64,000 nucleotides of DNA from Nageia nagi. Lineage: Eukaryota > Pinophyta. The position numbers and the translations under genes were made by a program. Where the stretch lies: the NCBI GenBank assembly GCA_050084985.1, contig JBITNC010000001.1, forward strand, positions 212,474,001 to 212,538,000. Direction: 5' to 3'. Shown here in pieces: positions 48,308 through 60,895 of this stretch (positions within the stretch are counted from its first letter, which is position 1; the number at the start of each line of letters is the position of its first letter). Under the pieces are notes generated by a model. It saw nothing but the letters and a program-made list of their open reading frames with translations, did not search any database and had not been told where the DNA came from.

Positions 48308-48597
48308 TGAATAGTTTATTAGATCTTTTACCATTAAATCAATCACAACTTTATCCAACTAAAAGAAAGGAAATCATGGAAAAGTGTAACATCAATAAGA
48401 AAAAATGCTAGGTTAAATAAAGATAGTATCCCTTTAGCTATTGAAATCAATTTTTTTGATGATGAATCTTATCATGGAGATTCTAAAGACAATTATAACC
48501 CTATTAAAATGAGCATAAATATAGTAGATGATGAATCTTATCATAGGGACTTAGAAGATAATGAGAACCTTGAAGAAGAAATAGTTGAACTTTTTTG
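48308..48597 (+). pseudogene. gag-like N-terminal fragment
   Basis: MNSLLDLLPLNQSQLYPTK opens soon after the primer site. After a frameshift near 48385 the text reads IPLAIEINFFDDESYHGDS and SINIVDDESYHRDLEDNENL, a tandem DDESYH motif, and ends at a TGA near 48597. Position and the MN start resemble the gag at 38493, but no gag core is seen. Confidence 0.4.
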
Positions 48598-48674
48598 AAA
48601 ATAAGTTGCAATTAGCCCTCTATTGATCTAAAAAATTTAATAATATAAACCTAATAAAATATAAATTAAGGTTA

Positions 48675-49058
48675 GTGCAAGAATTCATAAAACTCCCCAT
48701 GATATTCTATAGGTTTACCAAAGATCCTCCCATAGCTCATTCATTACATATCATCTATGAATTTTTGATCGTAAGCAATTCTAAGTCACCTTATAAGATA
48801 CTGCTTGCTAAACCACCCCTTTTGTTATACCCCTTAACAAATCAACATAGGACCACTTGTGGTCTAAATCTTATTGAAATGGATCACTCATGGCTCATTT
48901 TTTCTATAGAAATCCATATGAATTTTTATATGCTTTATTCTTTCATCTTTGAGTCAAACCTTCATCAATCTAGTTTAGGATCCTTATCATCTATAGATAA
49001 AAATCACATATTAGTATTACACATATTTATAAATAAAATAAATATATATATAAGATAA
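48675..49058 (+). other. Unassigned 127-codon open frame
   Basis: The frame is open between the gag-like fragment and the antisense PMD gene, and its 3' part runs up to the PMD end. I recognise no domain. It may be a decayed gag continuation or chance. Confidence 0.25.
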
Positions 49059-49064
49059 AAAGAG

Positions 49065-50461
49065 TAAATATCATCATTATCCTCCTCATCTTTAGTCGCA
49101 TCTATATCTCTCTCCATGTTGGGCTCATAATCATCCTAGTCTAGGTTAGTCTTCTCATTATCATCATGACCCATGTTGAGTGTTTCATCATGTGCATCAC
49201 CCACATCATATGAGCTCCATACCACCTAAGTGTATTCTATGTCCCACTTAGTCAATGCTCTCCTATGTCATCTGCATCTCCCTCACCCTTAGGTTGATCT
49301 ACCTCATGTGTGCCTAAGTGGTAATAATTACATCCTTGCCACCAATCCATGTAGTCCTTAGTATGCTTAAGACCATTTATGTTTGGGTTATTTTCAAATT
49401 TAAAGTCCTCATTAGGGGATGTCCACTTATAATCCCAATCTAGTACCAGCTCATAGTTTATAAAATCTTTATTATGATAGTGTACTACTATCTTACAATC
49501 ATTTAGTATTCCCTGCTACATCCCAAACTATCAGAGTACTCACTCTGGCCTGTATGGCTCAACCAATGCCTTATGTGCTTGAATATATGGAGTGTCTCAT
49601 CTAAGTTAGCTCATACATATCCTCATCCCACTTTATGGCATATATATAAGGACACCAATACATCTATGACTCCCTAAGTTTGTCAAACTATATCTTCCAT
49701 CCCTTTAGGTCAACATTAGGAAAATCAAAACCATGTGTAGTATCCCATAGCTACCATGTGGGTACATCATTAGGTAGGTCTAGTGGTAGATAGGCTAGTT
49801 TAGATATGCTTATGTGATTATAGGCCCATACCTATAGTATCATAGAATGAGCCACTTATCTTCCTCCTCTTTCCATCTCAATGAAGGAATAAAAATCATG
49901 ATATAACTATGCTAAAATAGCTAGGCACCATGCATGTTGCTGCTCCTATAGAACCATGTCTATGATAATAGGAACCATGCCTATAAGAAATGTCTTATTA
50001 ATCTTATCTATATAGACAAAAACATCTAGTAAGTAAGCAATAAGAAACCTCAACCATAGGTTAACTTATGTTGAAGGATCTTTTGGCACATGTCATATTC
50101 AGGAAACTCCTCTCTTCTTATGGTTCACCTCATCTGAATTTGTGAGCCATATAGCCCACTCCTCTTCTCATTCCATGCTAGGAATAAGGACTAGATTCAT
50201 TATCCTACCTCTAATAGGCAACCTAGTGATCTTATAGATATCCTCAAGCATCATCATAATCTCCCTAATGGATAAATGAAAGGTGTTGGAATTAGGATCC
50301 CACCTTTCCATCAAATCCATAAACATGTTCTGATCATGATAAATGTAATCAACAAAAGCCAAATAGCTCAAGAAGATAACCTTGAGTGTGCTCTAGCTCT
50401 TCTCTAATTAGGTCCATTATTGAGTAATTGTAAAAGTAGTACTCTTCTTGGATGCCCTCAT
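49065..50461 (-). pseudogene. Plant mobile domain (PMD) gene, antisense to its host element
   Basis: The minus-strand frame appears to start MRASKKSTTFTITQ at 50461. The PMD core is at 50371-50168: MDLMERWDPNSNTFHLSI, then MMMLEDIYKITRLPIRGR. Downstream come LRFLIAYLLDVFVYIDK, HAWCLAILA and VWAYNHISISKLAYLPLDLP, following the PMD order, and an acidic tail (DEEDNDD) near 49070-49090. Many stops. It is the second of three PMD copies and again opposes the strand of its LTR and primer site. Confidence 0.78.
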
Positions 50462-51055
50462 GTAATAACTACAATCTTGGTAAAAAAAAACATCTAAAAA
50501 GAAATATTAGTTTCAATTATTAATGAATGTTTTGAGTTTTTACATAATAATAAAAGAAGACCACCCACAATCCAAACTAGGGCAAAAGGGACCACTAGTG
50601 GCCCTCTTCCCATACAAAATGATAAGAAAATTTCATGTGCAAAGTCATAAGAAAAAGATAAATCTTATCATAGAGGTAGAAAAATGAAAAATAGTAATAA
50701 AAGTCAAAAATGAAATCAAAGGTATTCTAATGGGAAAATCCTTAAGGATAAAATGCTAGATTTATAAAAAAGCTATAAAAAAATATAGGAAAAAATAAGA
50801 ATACACCAAACAAAAGATAGGTAAAGATGATTTACCTAATGACCAGTAAGAGAATTCATCACCAAAGTAGCTCTATGCCCCTCCTAGTGTGTGATCGATA
50901 AAGCCATGATAAAAAGATGTGAAAAAGAAGCAAAATCAATCATAGGTTAATAGTAGCAAAATCAATCCTTATTTTATTAGATTGAACATCTTGATTTGCT
51001 GAACATGATAAAGAGTTACCTATATGGCTATATCTTGGATTGTATTTGGTTATAT
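50462..51055. other. Interval without supported gene
   Basis: AT-rich element-internal sequence upstream of the PMD start. No gene, LTR end or polypurine tract is recognised. Confidence 0.4.
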
Positions 51056-51255
51056 GCCTCTTGGCATAGAGTTTTAGCTCTCATCATCATATCATGCCTC
51101 TTGGCATAGGGTTTTAGCCCTCATCATCATATCATGCCTCTCAATGTAGAGTTTTAGCTCTCATCATCATATAATGCCTCTCAATGTAGAGTTTCAGCTC
51201 TCATCATCATATCATGCCTCTTGATGTAGAGTTTCAACTCTCATCATCATATCAT
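51056..51255 (+). repeat. 40-bp tandem repeat, five units
   Basis: GCCTCTTGGCATAGAGTTTT followed by AGCTCTCATCATCATATCAT repeats exactly five times at 40-bp spacing (starts 51056, 51096, 51136, 51176, 51216), with few substitutions. The satellite resumes at 51256. Confidence 0.93.
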
Positions 51256-54200
51256 GGCTTCCCAAAATTCAAGTTGCTATGTGATTTTGGAAAAAGGACT
51301 ATGGATGCCCAATGTAGTAGTAATTTATAAACATGCTCTTATTGAGAGTAGATCATATGATCCCCTCTCCATCTTACACTCCACTTTATCCCTTGCCCAT
51401 TCATACTATCTCCATCATATTGGTTTATCCCACATTCCTTGCCTCAATTTCTTCTATGGTTTGGTTAAGGCATGAAGTATGTATAATACTATGGCTATAT
51501 GCAAAATATCTCCTCTAAGTCCTTCCAATGTGTGATGGTGGGAAATGTGTGGAGAAACCCTATCATATTATGTATCATGATCTAGGGTCTACCAGTAATG
51601 TAACATAGTTTCTTGATATTCATATTGCTATGTAAGTCCATGAAGAGCATTATGGATTTCCTATGTACCAATAATTAGAAAATATCCTCATTGTTGATCA
51701 TAGACCATATGGCCCATTCTCCCTCTTGCACTTCCCTTAATCCCTAACCTACTCTTACTCTTACCATCATGTCAATCCATCCCACATTTCTTCCCCCAAT
51801 TTCTTTATGCTTAGGCTAAGATGTGAATTACATTCAATGCTATGGCTACATATAGAATATTATTTGTAAGTCCTTCCCATGTGTAGTGGTAGGAAGTAAG
51901 TGGAGAAACCCTATCACATGGTGTATCATGATCTAGGATCTACCAATAACATACCACTATTACCTAATGTTCATGTTGCCAATCATAGATTATACTACCC
52001 CCACTCCATCTCCCACTTCCATTAATACCTTTCTCACTCATCCTATCTCCATCACAATAGTTTGTTCCACATCCCTTACGTTGATTTCTTTATTGTTCGA
52101 GTAAGGTGTGAGGTACATCTAATATTATGGCTACATGCATAATGTATCTTATAAGTCCTTCCCATGCATGATGGTGGGAAGTGTGTGGATAAACTCTTCC
52201 ATATGGTGTATCATGATCTAGGGTCTACCAACAATGTACGATGGTTTCCCATCATTTATGTTGCTATACATTTCCAAGCAAGTCTTTTAACTTAAACCTA
52301 CTATGGTGAGGATAATTAGTTACTCATCCCTACCTTGGTTGGTGCAATGCAATTCATCCTATCTTGAGATAGTCAATTTCTTAAGTATACCCTATTACCC
52401 TAGCTGGCTTTCTTCATAGCTAACCTACTCCTTCCTTTACTCTATCACTCCTCCCTCTATAAATATTACAACATATCATGGATATGTTCCTTCCCCTAGT
52501 TGCCTCTACAATTTGGCTAAGGCATGAAGTACATCCAATGCTACAGCTACATGTAGAATATCTCCTATAAGTCATTCTTAGGCATGGTGGTGAAAAGTGT
52601 GTGGAGAAACCCTATCGCATAGTGTATCATGATCTAGGTCTACCACTAATGTACCATAATTTCCTTATGTTCATATTGCTATATAAGTCTGTAGAGAGGA
52701 CTATGGATGCCCAATGTAGTAGCAATTTGGAAACACACTCAATGTTAATTATAGATCATATAGTTACCTCTTCATCTTGCAATCCCCTATATACCTTTCC
52801 CAATCACCCTCTCTCCATCATGTTGGTCTATTCCATATCCCTTTCTCTAGTTGCTCTATAATTTAGCTAAGACATGATGTACATCAAATGCTATAGCTAC
52901 ATGTAGAACATCTCTTATAAGTCTATCTCATGTGTAGTGATGGGAGATCCTACTGCATAATGTATCATGATCTAGAGTCTATTAGCATTGTACTATAGTT
53001 TCCCATCATCATGTTACTATATAATTTTTCAAAGATGAATGTAGATGTTGATGTAACAATGATTTAGAAACATGCTTGATGTTGATCATAGACAGCATGG
53101 ACCCTACTCCCTCTTACACTCCCCTTGATCCATTGCCTATCTACACTCTCTCTATCTTGTCATTCCATTCCATGTCCCTTGCCCTAGTTTTCCTTTTAAT
53201 TTAGTTAAGGATTGAATTGCATCCATTACTATGGCTATATGCAAAACATATCTTGTAATTCATTCTCATGCATGATCATTGGAGGTATGTAGAGAAACTG
53301 TATCTCATGAAATATCATGATCTTAGGTCTACCAATAATGTATCATAGTTGCCTAACATTCATGTTGTTATGCAATTTGTAAATAGGAATGTGGATTCCC
53401 AATGTAGCAATAGTTCATAAATATGCTCATGCTAATAGTAGACCATACAACTCCCTCTCCATGTTGTACTCCCCTTGATCCCTTTCCAATTTGTGCTCTC
53501 TCCATCATGCTAGTTCATCCCACATCCCTTTCCTCAATTTCCTCTATAGTTTGGCTAAGATGTGAAGTATGTACATAAATATGGCTAAATGCATAATGTC
53601 TCTTATAGGTCCTTCCCATGCATGGTGGTGGGATGTGTGTGGAGAAATCCTACTACATAGTGTATCATGATCTATGATCTACTAGCAATATACCATGGTT
53701 TCTCGATATTCATATAACTATGTGAGATCATGAAGTATGGATTCCTAATATAGTTATAGTTCAAAAATATGCTCATTTGATAATAGATTGCATGACCCCC
53801 TCTCCATCTTGTACTCCCCTTAATCCCTTTCCTATATGTGCTCTCTACATCATGTTGATTTGTCCCATGTTACTTGCCTTAGCTACCTCTACAATTTGGC
53901 TAAGGTATGAAGTAATCCAATGCTATGGCTACATTCAAAATTACTCATGTATGTCCTTCCCATGCATGATGGTGGAAATTATATGGAGAAATCCTACCAC
54001 ATGTGTATCATGATCTAGGATCTACCAATAATGTGTCATGATTACCTAATGTTCATGTTGTTATGCAAGTCTATGGAGAGGACCATGGATTCCCTATGTA
54101 GTAGTAGTTTAGAAATACACTTGATGTTGATCATAGATTGCATGACCCCTTATCCATATTGCACTCCCCTTTATCCCTTGCCCACTCTTTCACTCTCCAT

Positions 54201-56520
54201 CATGCTAGTTCATACCATGTCCCTTACCCCAATTGCTTTATGGTTTAGCTAAGGTGTGAAGTATATCTAATGCTATAGCTATATATAGAATGTATTCTAT
54301 AAGTCCTTCCCATACATAGTTCTGGGAAGTGTGTATAGAAATCCTACCATATAGAGTATCATGATCCAAGGTCTATAAGCAACATACCATGGTTTCTCAA
54401 CATTCATGTTGCTATGAAACTATATGAAGAGGATAATGGATGCCCAAAATACTAATAATTTAGAAACATGCTCAATGTTGATCATAGATTGTATGTCCCC
54501 GTCTTTATCTTACACTTCCCTTAATGCCTTACCTTCTCATTCTCTCTCCATGATGCTAGTCTATTCCACATCCCTTACACTAGTTTCTTTATGGTTTGAC
54601 TAAGGCATGAAGTACATCTAATTCTATGGCTATATATAGAACATCTCTTGTAAGTATTTCCCATGCATGATGGTGGGAAGTGTGTCGAGAAAGCTTGCCA
54701 CATGGTGTATCATGCATGATATAGGATCTACCAAAAATATATTATGGTTACCCATCATTCATGTTGCTATATGGTTCTACAAAGAGGACTATAGATGCCT
54801 AATGTAGTAGCAGTTTAGAAATACCCATAATATTGATCATAGATCATGTGAAATTTGCTCCCTCTTGCATTATCCTTAATCACTTTCTTGTTTATACTCT
54901 CTCCATCTCACTGGTCTATCCCATATACCTTGCCTCAATTACCTCTTTGATTCAACTAAGATTTGATGTATGTCTAATGATATGGCTACATGCAAAACAT
55001 CTCCTATAATTCATTCCCATACATGATGATGGGAAGTTTATGGAGAAACCTATCATATTATGTATCATGATCTAGGGTCTACTAGTAACATACCATGGTT
55101 TCTTAATTTTCATGTTTATATGCAAGTTTGGGAAGAGGAATATGGATTCCTAATGTAGTAGCAATTTAAAAACACACTCACACTAAGAGTACATTATATC
55201 ACACCCTCTTTGTCTTAAACTCCACTTGACCCCTTTCCCATTTGCACTCTCTCCATCATGTTGATCCATCCCACATACCTTGCCTCAATTTTTTCTATGG
55301 CTTGATTGAGATTACATTATATCACCACCTCTTTGTCTTAAAATCCACTTGACCCCTTTCCCATTTGTACTCTCTCCATCATGTTGATCCATCCCACATC
55401 TTACCTTAATTTTCTCTATGGCTTGACTAAGGCATGAAGTATTTCTAATGCTAAGGCTACATGCAAAACATCTCTTGTAAGTCCTTCCCATGTATAATTA
55501 TGGTAAGTGTGTAAAGAAAATATTTCATACTATGTATCATGATCTAGGATCTACTAGCAATGTACTATAGTTTTTTGATGTTCATATTTATATGCAATTC
55601 TATGGAGAGGATTATGGATATTGTATGTAGTGATGATTAAAAAATATGCTCATTACTTATTGTAGATCACATGGCCCCTTATTTTTCTTGCACTTCTCTT
55701 GTTTCCTTACCTTCTTTACCTCTCACCATCATATTGATCAATCGATCCCAAATCCCTTCCCCCAATTTCTCTATGGTTTGACTAAGGCATGAAGTGCATT
55801 AAATACTATGGCAACATACAAAACATCTATTGTAAGTGCTTCCCATGCATAGTGGTGTGAAGTGAGTGGAGAAACCTTATCAAATAATGGATAATAATCT
55901 AATATCTACTACTATTATACCATTATTGCTTGATATTCATGTTGTTATGCAAGTATGGAGAGAGGATTATGGATGCCTAATGTAGCGATGGTTCAAAAAT
56001 GCACTTGATGCCAATCATAGGTAGTACGACCCCCTCTCCATATTGTATTACCCTTGATTCCTTGCCTAATCATCCTCTATCCATCATGATAGTCCATTCC
56101 ATATACTTTACCTTGATTATTATACAATTTAGCTAAGGTGTAAAGTATGCCCAATACTATAGCTACATACAAAACATCTCTTATAAGTCCTTACCATGCA
56201 TGGTGGTGGGAAGTGTGTGAAGAAATCTTTCCATATGGTGTATCATGATATAGGATATACTAATAATGTACCATGTTTTCTCATTAGTTATGTTGCTATA
56301 CATGTTCATGGAGGTCTTTTAACCTAAAACTACTATGATAAGGATTATTGGTTACTAGTTACCACCTTGGTTGGTACAATGCAACTTTTCCTATCTTGAG
56401 ATTGTTAGTTTATTGATTTTATCCTATCATCCTAGTTAGCTTTTTTCATAGCCAACCTACCCCTTCAATTTATCCCTCACTCCTCCCTTCATAAATTTTG
56501 TAACATATAATGGATATATA
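51256..56520 (+). repeat. About 350-bp satellite array, second block
   Basis: TATCATGATCTAGG-type markers recur near 51572, 51924, 52208, 52624, 52964, 53313, 53663, 54007, 54355, 54709, 55062, 55535, 55885 and 56240, mostly 340-358 bp apart. Exceptions: about 284 bp (deletion), 416 bp (unit with the AACCTACTATGG tail, about 52285-52460) and 473 bp (partial tandem duplication, about 55310-55400). Same monomer and orientation as 44314-47465. Confidence 0.92.
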
Positions 56521-56927
56521 CACTATGTGATAGGGTTTCTCCATACACTTCCCACCATCATGCATGGGAAGGACTTATAGGATATGTTTTGCATGTAGTT
56601 GTAGCATTGTATGTACTTCACACCTTAGCCAAATAATAGAGGTAATTAGGGAAAGGGATATATCCATGATATGTTGCAAGAGTTATGAAGGAAGGAGTAA
56701 GGAAGGAAAGGGTTAGTTTGGCTACGCATTAATCTAGCTAGGGTGATAGAGTAGACTCAAGAAATTGACTATCTCAAGATAAGATGAGTTACATTGCACC
56801 AACCAAGATGGGTAATAGTAACCAATAATCCTCACCATAGTAGTTTTAGGTTAAAATACCTCCATAGACATGTAAAGTAACATAAATGATAAGAAAACAT
56901 GGTACATTATTGGTAGACCCTAAATCA
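56521..56927 (-). repeat. Inverted satellite unit at the array edge
   Basis: The minus strand here reads as a satellite unit with the variant tail: rightward GGGTTTCTCCATACACTTCC at 56535, then CCTTAGCCAAATAATAGAGG, and finally GGTAGACCCTAAATCATGA. It forms an inverted repeat with about 56240-56518, with a unique loop of about 140 bp between arms. A gypsy LTR starts at its right end. Confidence 0.88.
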
Positions 56928-57761
56928 TGATTATTTGGCCAAAAATAACCCTGCAAGTATGCAAGATAATATATGTTATAACCAATAAATATCTTTATTT
57001 CTCTTTGGTATAAACCTCAAAATGATTACAAATAATGAATCCATTTCTATTTATTACCTTCTATAAAAGGATTTTTATACAATAATGGTAAAGGCCTTCT
57101 TAGGCTTGATTTTGGTGTGTACAAACTTGAAGAATTATCTTCATAAACCTATAGGAAATTTGGATTTGTTTATGTTTTTAAATTATTCAAATTTAGTTTC
57201 TCCACATCTATTATCCCTACATACATGTAAATAACAAACTCATCAACTATACCTATCCATACCATAAAAGAAGTATAAAACAAACATAAATAATCATATA
57301 AAAAATGAAATAATAGTGTATCTAACTTAGTAAAAACTTGTATACATTTTGATAAAGTAATATTGCTTTCAAATTTGGTCCCTTACTTCATAATTTAAGG
57401 CTTTATTTATAATTTTTAAAAATAAGAAAATTTTTTACTTTTGGAGGAAAAAAATTGGATAGAAAAGCCTATCCAGCTTTATCATGGTTGTCATCTATAA
57501 TAGAGGTGAATAGGATGGTTGATGACTCATTCATCATCATAGGTTTTTTCCTAATATGCTTTATATGTTACCATTTTTATTTTTATTTTTACTTTGCTAA
57601 CTTCAGAGTTGGCAACATACCAAACACTAGTGATTGGTATGAGTCACCAACATTTAGGTGTTAGATGTTGGCATTTGGAAGATTTTAGTAAGCTTTTTAC
57701 TTTAATTTAATTTTTTTATTCTTTTATCTATCAAAATAAAGGTAATTTTTGGATGTATACA
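56928..57761 (-). repeat. 3' LTR (minus strand)
   Basis: Minus-strand start TGTATACATCCAAAAATTACC-like at 57761; plus-strand left edge TGATTATTTGGCC at 56928. It aligns with 25274-26085. A (TA)n run near 57838 lies outside it. Confidence 0.78.
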
Positions 57762-57776
57762 TTCTACCCCTTTTTG
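57762..57776 (-). promoter_or_regulatory. Polypurine tract
   Basis: Minus-strand AAAAAGGGGTAGAA abuts the LTR start, as expected for a plus-strand primer. 57777-58536 holds no recognised gene. Confidence 0.8.
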
Positions 57777-58536
57777 ATAATTCTAAAATAGAAGTAAAGA
57801 CTCTTAAACCTTAACTTTAGGGTATGACCTTGGGGTATATATATATATTTTAGAATTGACTTAGTATCTTGAATAAATCAAGCTTGATCAATCAAATTAT
57901 GATCAAAAATATTTTCATATTATACTCTTGATGCATTTTGAAAACAATTTTAGATGTATACCAAAACATCACTTATGTTGACCACCCATACTGTGGTCTT
58001 ATTGTGATAGTTACATGATGAGACCTTTGTTTCCTCCACATGTCAAAGAGAGTATGCATCATTAAGATTTATTTTGTGTATATAATTTAATTTTTATAAT
58101 ATTATCTTTATCTTAATAGCAAGGTTGCATAATAATCTTACACAAAAGTAATATTATTACATTCTAAATCATGTTCAATTTTTTCAAAGCTAAACATAAT
58201 CGTGAGGTAGAATCTCTTCTAATCCTATCATTTTGGGTTGCATTGGAGAGATAAAGATTCATATCTTCACTCACTTTTACTTAATCATAATGTTTTAATA
58301 TTATATACATAGTTTTGTTTTTATTACTCAAAGTAATCATTAATGATTCTCATGGGTTGCCAGCTTCCATTAAATAATCACTAACATTTAAGGGCATGGA
58401 TTGTATAAAATAAAAAATCTACATGTCATTTTTATTCTTACCTTTTTCTCAAGTGGTAAGAGCTCAATTTGTACTTTTGCTCCTACCTACCCAATTGTTC
58501 ATATTTACACCTATTTTGACTTTACTGCTAACCAAG

Positions 58537-60895
58537 ATGCCACCAAAGAGGAGGCCAACTAGTTGGAGGAGGCCAATCAAAGAAGAGGTAGGGTTTTAAA
58601 CCCTTCCTTTTAATTTTTTGTATGTTATTTCATCTTTATTACTTAATTTAGAAAATAAAAACCATAGGATAACTATTTTAATTATTTTAATCATTTTCAA
58701 CTATTTAGATTTTTAATTTAGCTTAATTTTGCAAAATTTAAAAAAAAATTAAACCTTTGATCATGATCATTGGCTAGGATAAAGGATTTATAGGGTCATT
58801 AACATTTACCTATCAGATGCCAGTGATCTTATAATTAGGTCACTCAATTGATAATGTTTGACCTTAAGTTATAAGATTCTTATTTTTTTATTATGTTGAG
58901 CTAGTAATTATTTTTAGGTTTGAGATATCTATGAGCCTAGAGGGTTTTACCCATCCATTCTTTAGGAGGGGTGATAGTTTCTCATAGTTGGAGATCATTA
59001 TTTCTTTTGGACTATGGGTTTTGGGTGGGTCCCTTCATAGAATGCATCCATTGGGATTACCCTCTTTTGGTTGCATTACTTAGGAGAATTTCCACCTTCC
59101 ATATCCCAATAGGAGAGATGATAGTTACCATAGAGGATATTCTTTACCTTTATCATCTTTCAGTCCATAGTTAAAGGATCTACCATATAATTGATTAAGA
59201 TGGAGCTTTATTGGCTATATCATATTTGTATGGAGATGATAGGATAGACACTATCATATCTGAGATTAGTTTAGGTGACATTAGGTACTACCAATACTGG
59301 ATGGAGGACCAATAGTGTAGTATCTAGTTTTCTTATCTAATGGGGCTTATTTAGTGCTACGCCCTTCCTAATACTATTAGTGGGAGGTTTCCATGGTCCC
59401 TCTTACCAATTTTTATAAACATCCTTTAGAATGGTATGGTATATGCATGGACATCAACTTTGTTGGTCCAAATTTATAGGGAGTTATTCTTTTATTCATA
59501 GGATTATTGAGCTTTGCTATCAATGATGATTACTTTGTAGGCATGGACTTACAAGCATATTGCAATTGATCATCCCTCAAGATTTCTTATTCCTATCTTT
59601 TCTATCCATGTTGAGCACCTAAATAGCATTATGAAGTGAAGTGGTGATTTTTACTTGTATCAAAAAGATGGGATTCATAGGGATATGAGATTCTATAAGG
59701 ATATACTCTCTCATCTAGTTCTTAAACATGATTGATTTAGGCCATACCATCTATAACTCATGGGATGAGCTCAAGGTTGATATTATAGGTATTTATTTTT
59801 TAGTCTAGGGTCTTGAGTGGAAGGAGGATCTATTTTTTGGAGTACTTTCAATTTAACCATATCAAATGGTAGTTTGGGTTGGTTCAAGACATGCCTCTCA
59901 AGCTAGTGAGATATTAACAAGAGGGAATCCTTCTAGTTGAGGATCTACAAACCTTGGTGTACACCAAACTTGACCTTACTTAGGAGGAGGTTATCGAGGA
60001 AGAGTCTATTAAGGATGATGTTGGGGTTACTAAGGCTTTTTATGCCTAGTGGCAAGTGGAGTTAGAAGAGGTGGATAAGGAGGATCATGGGTACTAGGTA
60101 CAATAGAGAACGGAGATTGATGTGGATGTAGCAAAGGAGGCTAAGGTATAACATATAGTGTATATTCCTAAGAAGGTCATTATTGATATTTTGAGGAGAT
60201 AAGATATGGTGAGAGAGCCACCCAAGATGAGGAGGGAATGTTGGAGAGGATGAGCTTCCTCCCCCTCAGGTGCCTAGTATTGATTAATTATTAGGAGATA
60301 TTATGAGTTACAATTCCTATTAGCTTATGCTAACTTAGCTCATTATAGATAAAGAGCCAAGAGGGACCACTATAGGTAGGAGAGGTATGAGGCTAGGGAA
60401 ATATTTCATTATCTTTAGGAGTAGTAGATAGGTGGGGCTAGCATTTATACAAGAGTTGAGAGCCAATCTTTAGCATTTTTTATGGGTCTATGCTAGCAAA
60501 GAGACTAATTATATGGGTGTTGTGGCTACTTCATTAGCAGGTGTTCTAGCCTTTATTGTTGGTGTTCCTTATCCTCTTCCTTTAAGGGGATACATTCTAG
60601 TTAATGTTAGTGCACTTCCTACACATTTGGTGAGTGGAACATAAGGCATAACCAGTACTTAGGGTAGATGTGTTAGACCTAGATTATCTTGAAGTTAGAG
60701 TGCTATTATAGGAGTATCTTCTCAACATCTAGTAAGATCTTTAGAGTTAAAGAGAGTAGGTTAAGAGGAGAGTCCTTTAGTTTTAGTGGGGATACTACAT
60801 CCTACTTAGGGTCTTGGTGGTTTTATAGGTTAGGGAGGTGGTGAGGGTAGTTATTGAGGATGCCTCAAGGATTTATTTGTATTAGTTTTGATATT
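58537..60895 (+). pseudogene. Plant mobile domain (PMD) gene, antisense to its host element
   Basis: ATG at 58537 starts MPPKRRPTSWRRPIKEE, a basic N-terminus. A GT at 58588 and an AT-rich stretch ending TATTTTTAG at 58917 look like an intron. The core at 58971-59174 reads DYGFWVGPFIECIHWDYPL, then STFHIPIGEMIVTIEDILYL, the PMD signature. Further plus-strand text keeps PMD-like segments to about 60300, and a Gly/Tyr-rich tract (about 60780-60860) ends it. The basic start aligns with the exon-like piece at 33110-33166, suggesting one common gene model with an early intron. Stops are frequent. Confidence 0.78.

Larger units (their letters stand above)
47466..51255 (+). mobile_element. Truncated gypsy element in the satellite: LTR, gag-like, antisense PMD
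   Basis: Satellite homology stops at 47465 and resumes at 51256 with about 85 bp of a monomer missing. Between lie an LTR (47466-48269), a primer site like that of the 30.5-39.3 kb element, a short gag-like frame, and a PMD gene on the opposite strand. There is no pol and no 3' LTR; the right edge is a 40-bp tandem repeat. The plan repeats that of the non-autonomous element at 30555-39301. Confidence 0.7.

Noticed and set aside
45139-54252. Recurring plus-strand frames of 60-100 codons in the satellite
   Set aside because: They recur by position because monomers repeat. Stops and indels differ freely between monomers, so no selection for coding is evident.
57455-57664. Plus-strand 69-codon frame
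   Set aside because: Lies inside the LTR at 56928-57761; no domain and not kept in the LTR at 25274-26085.
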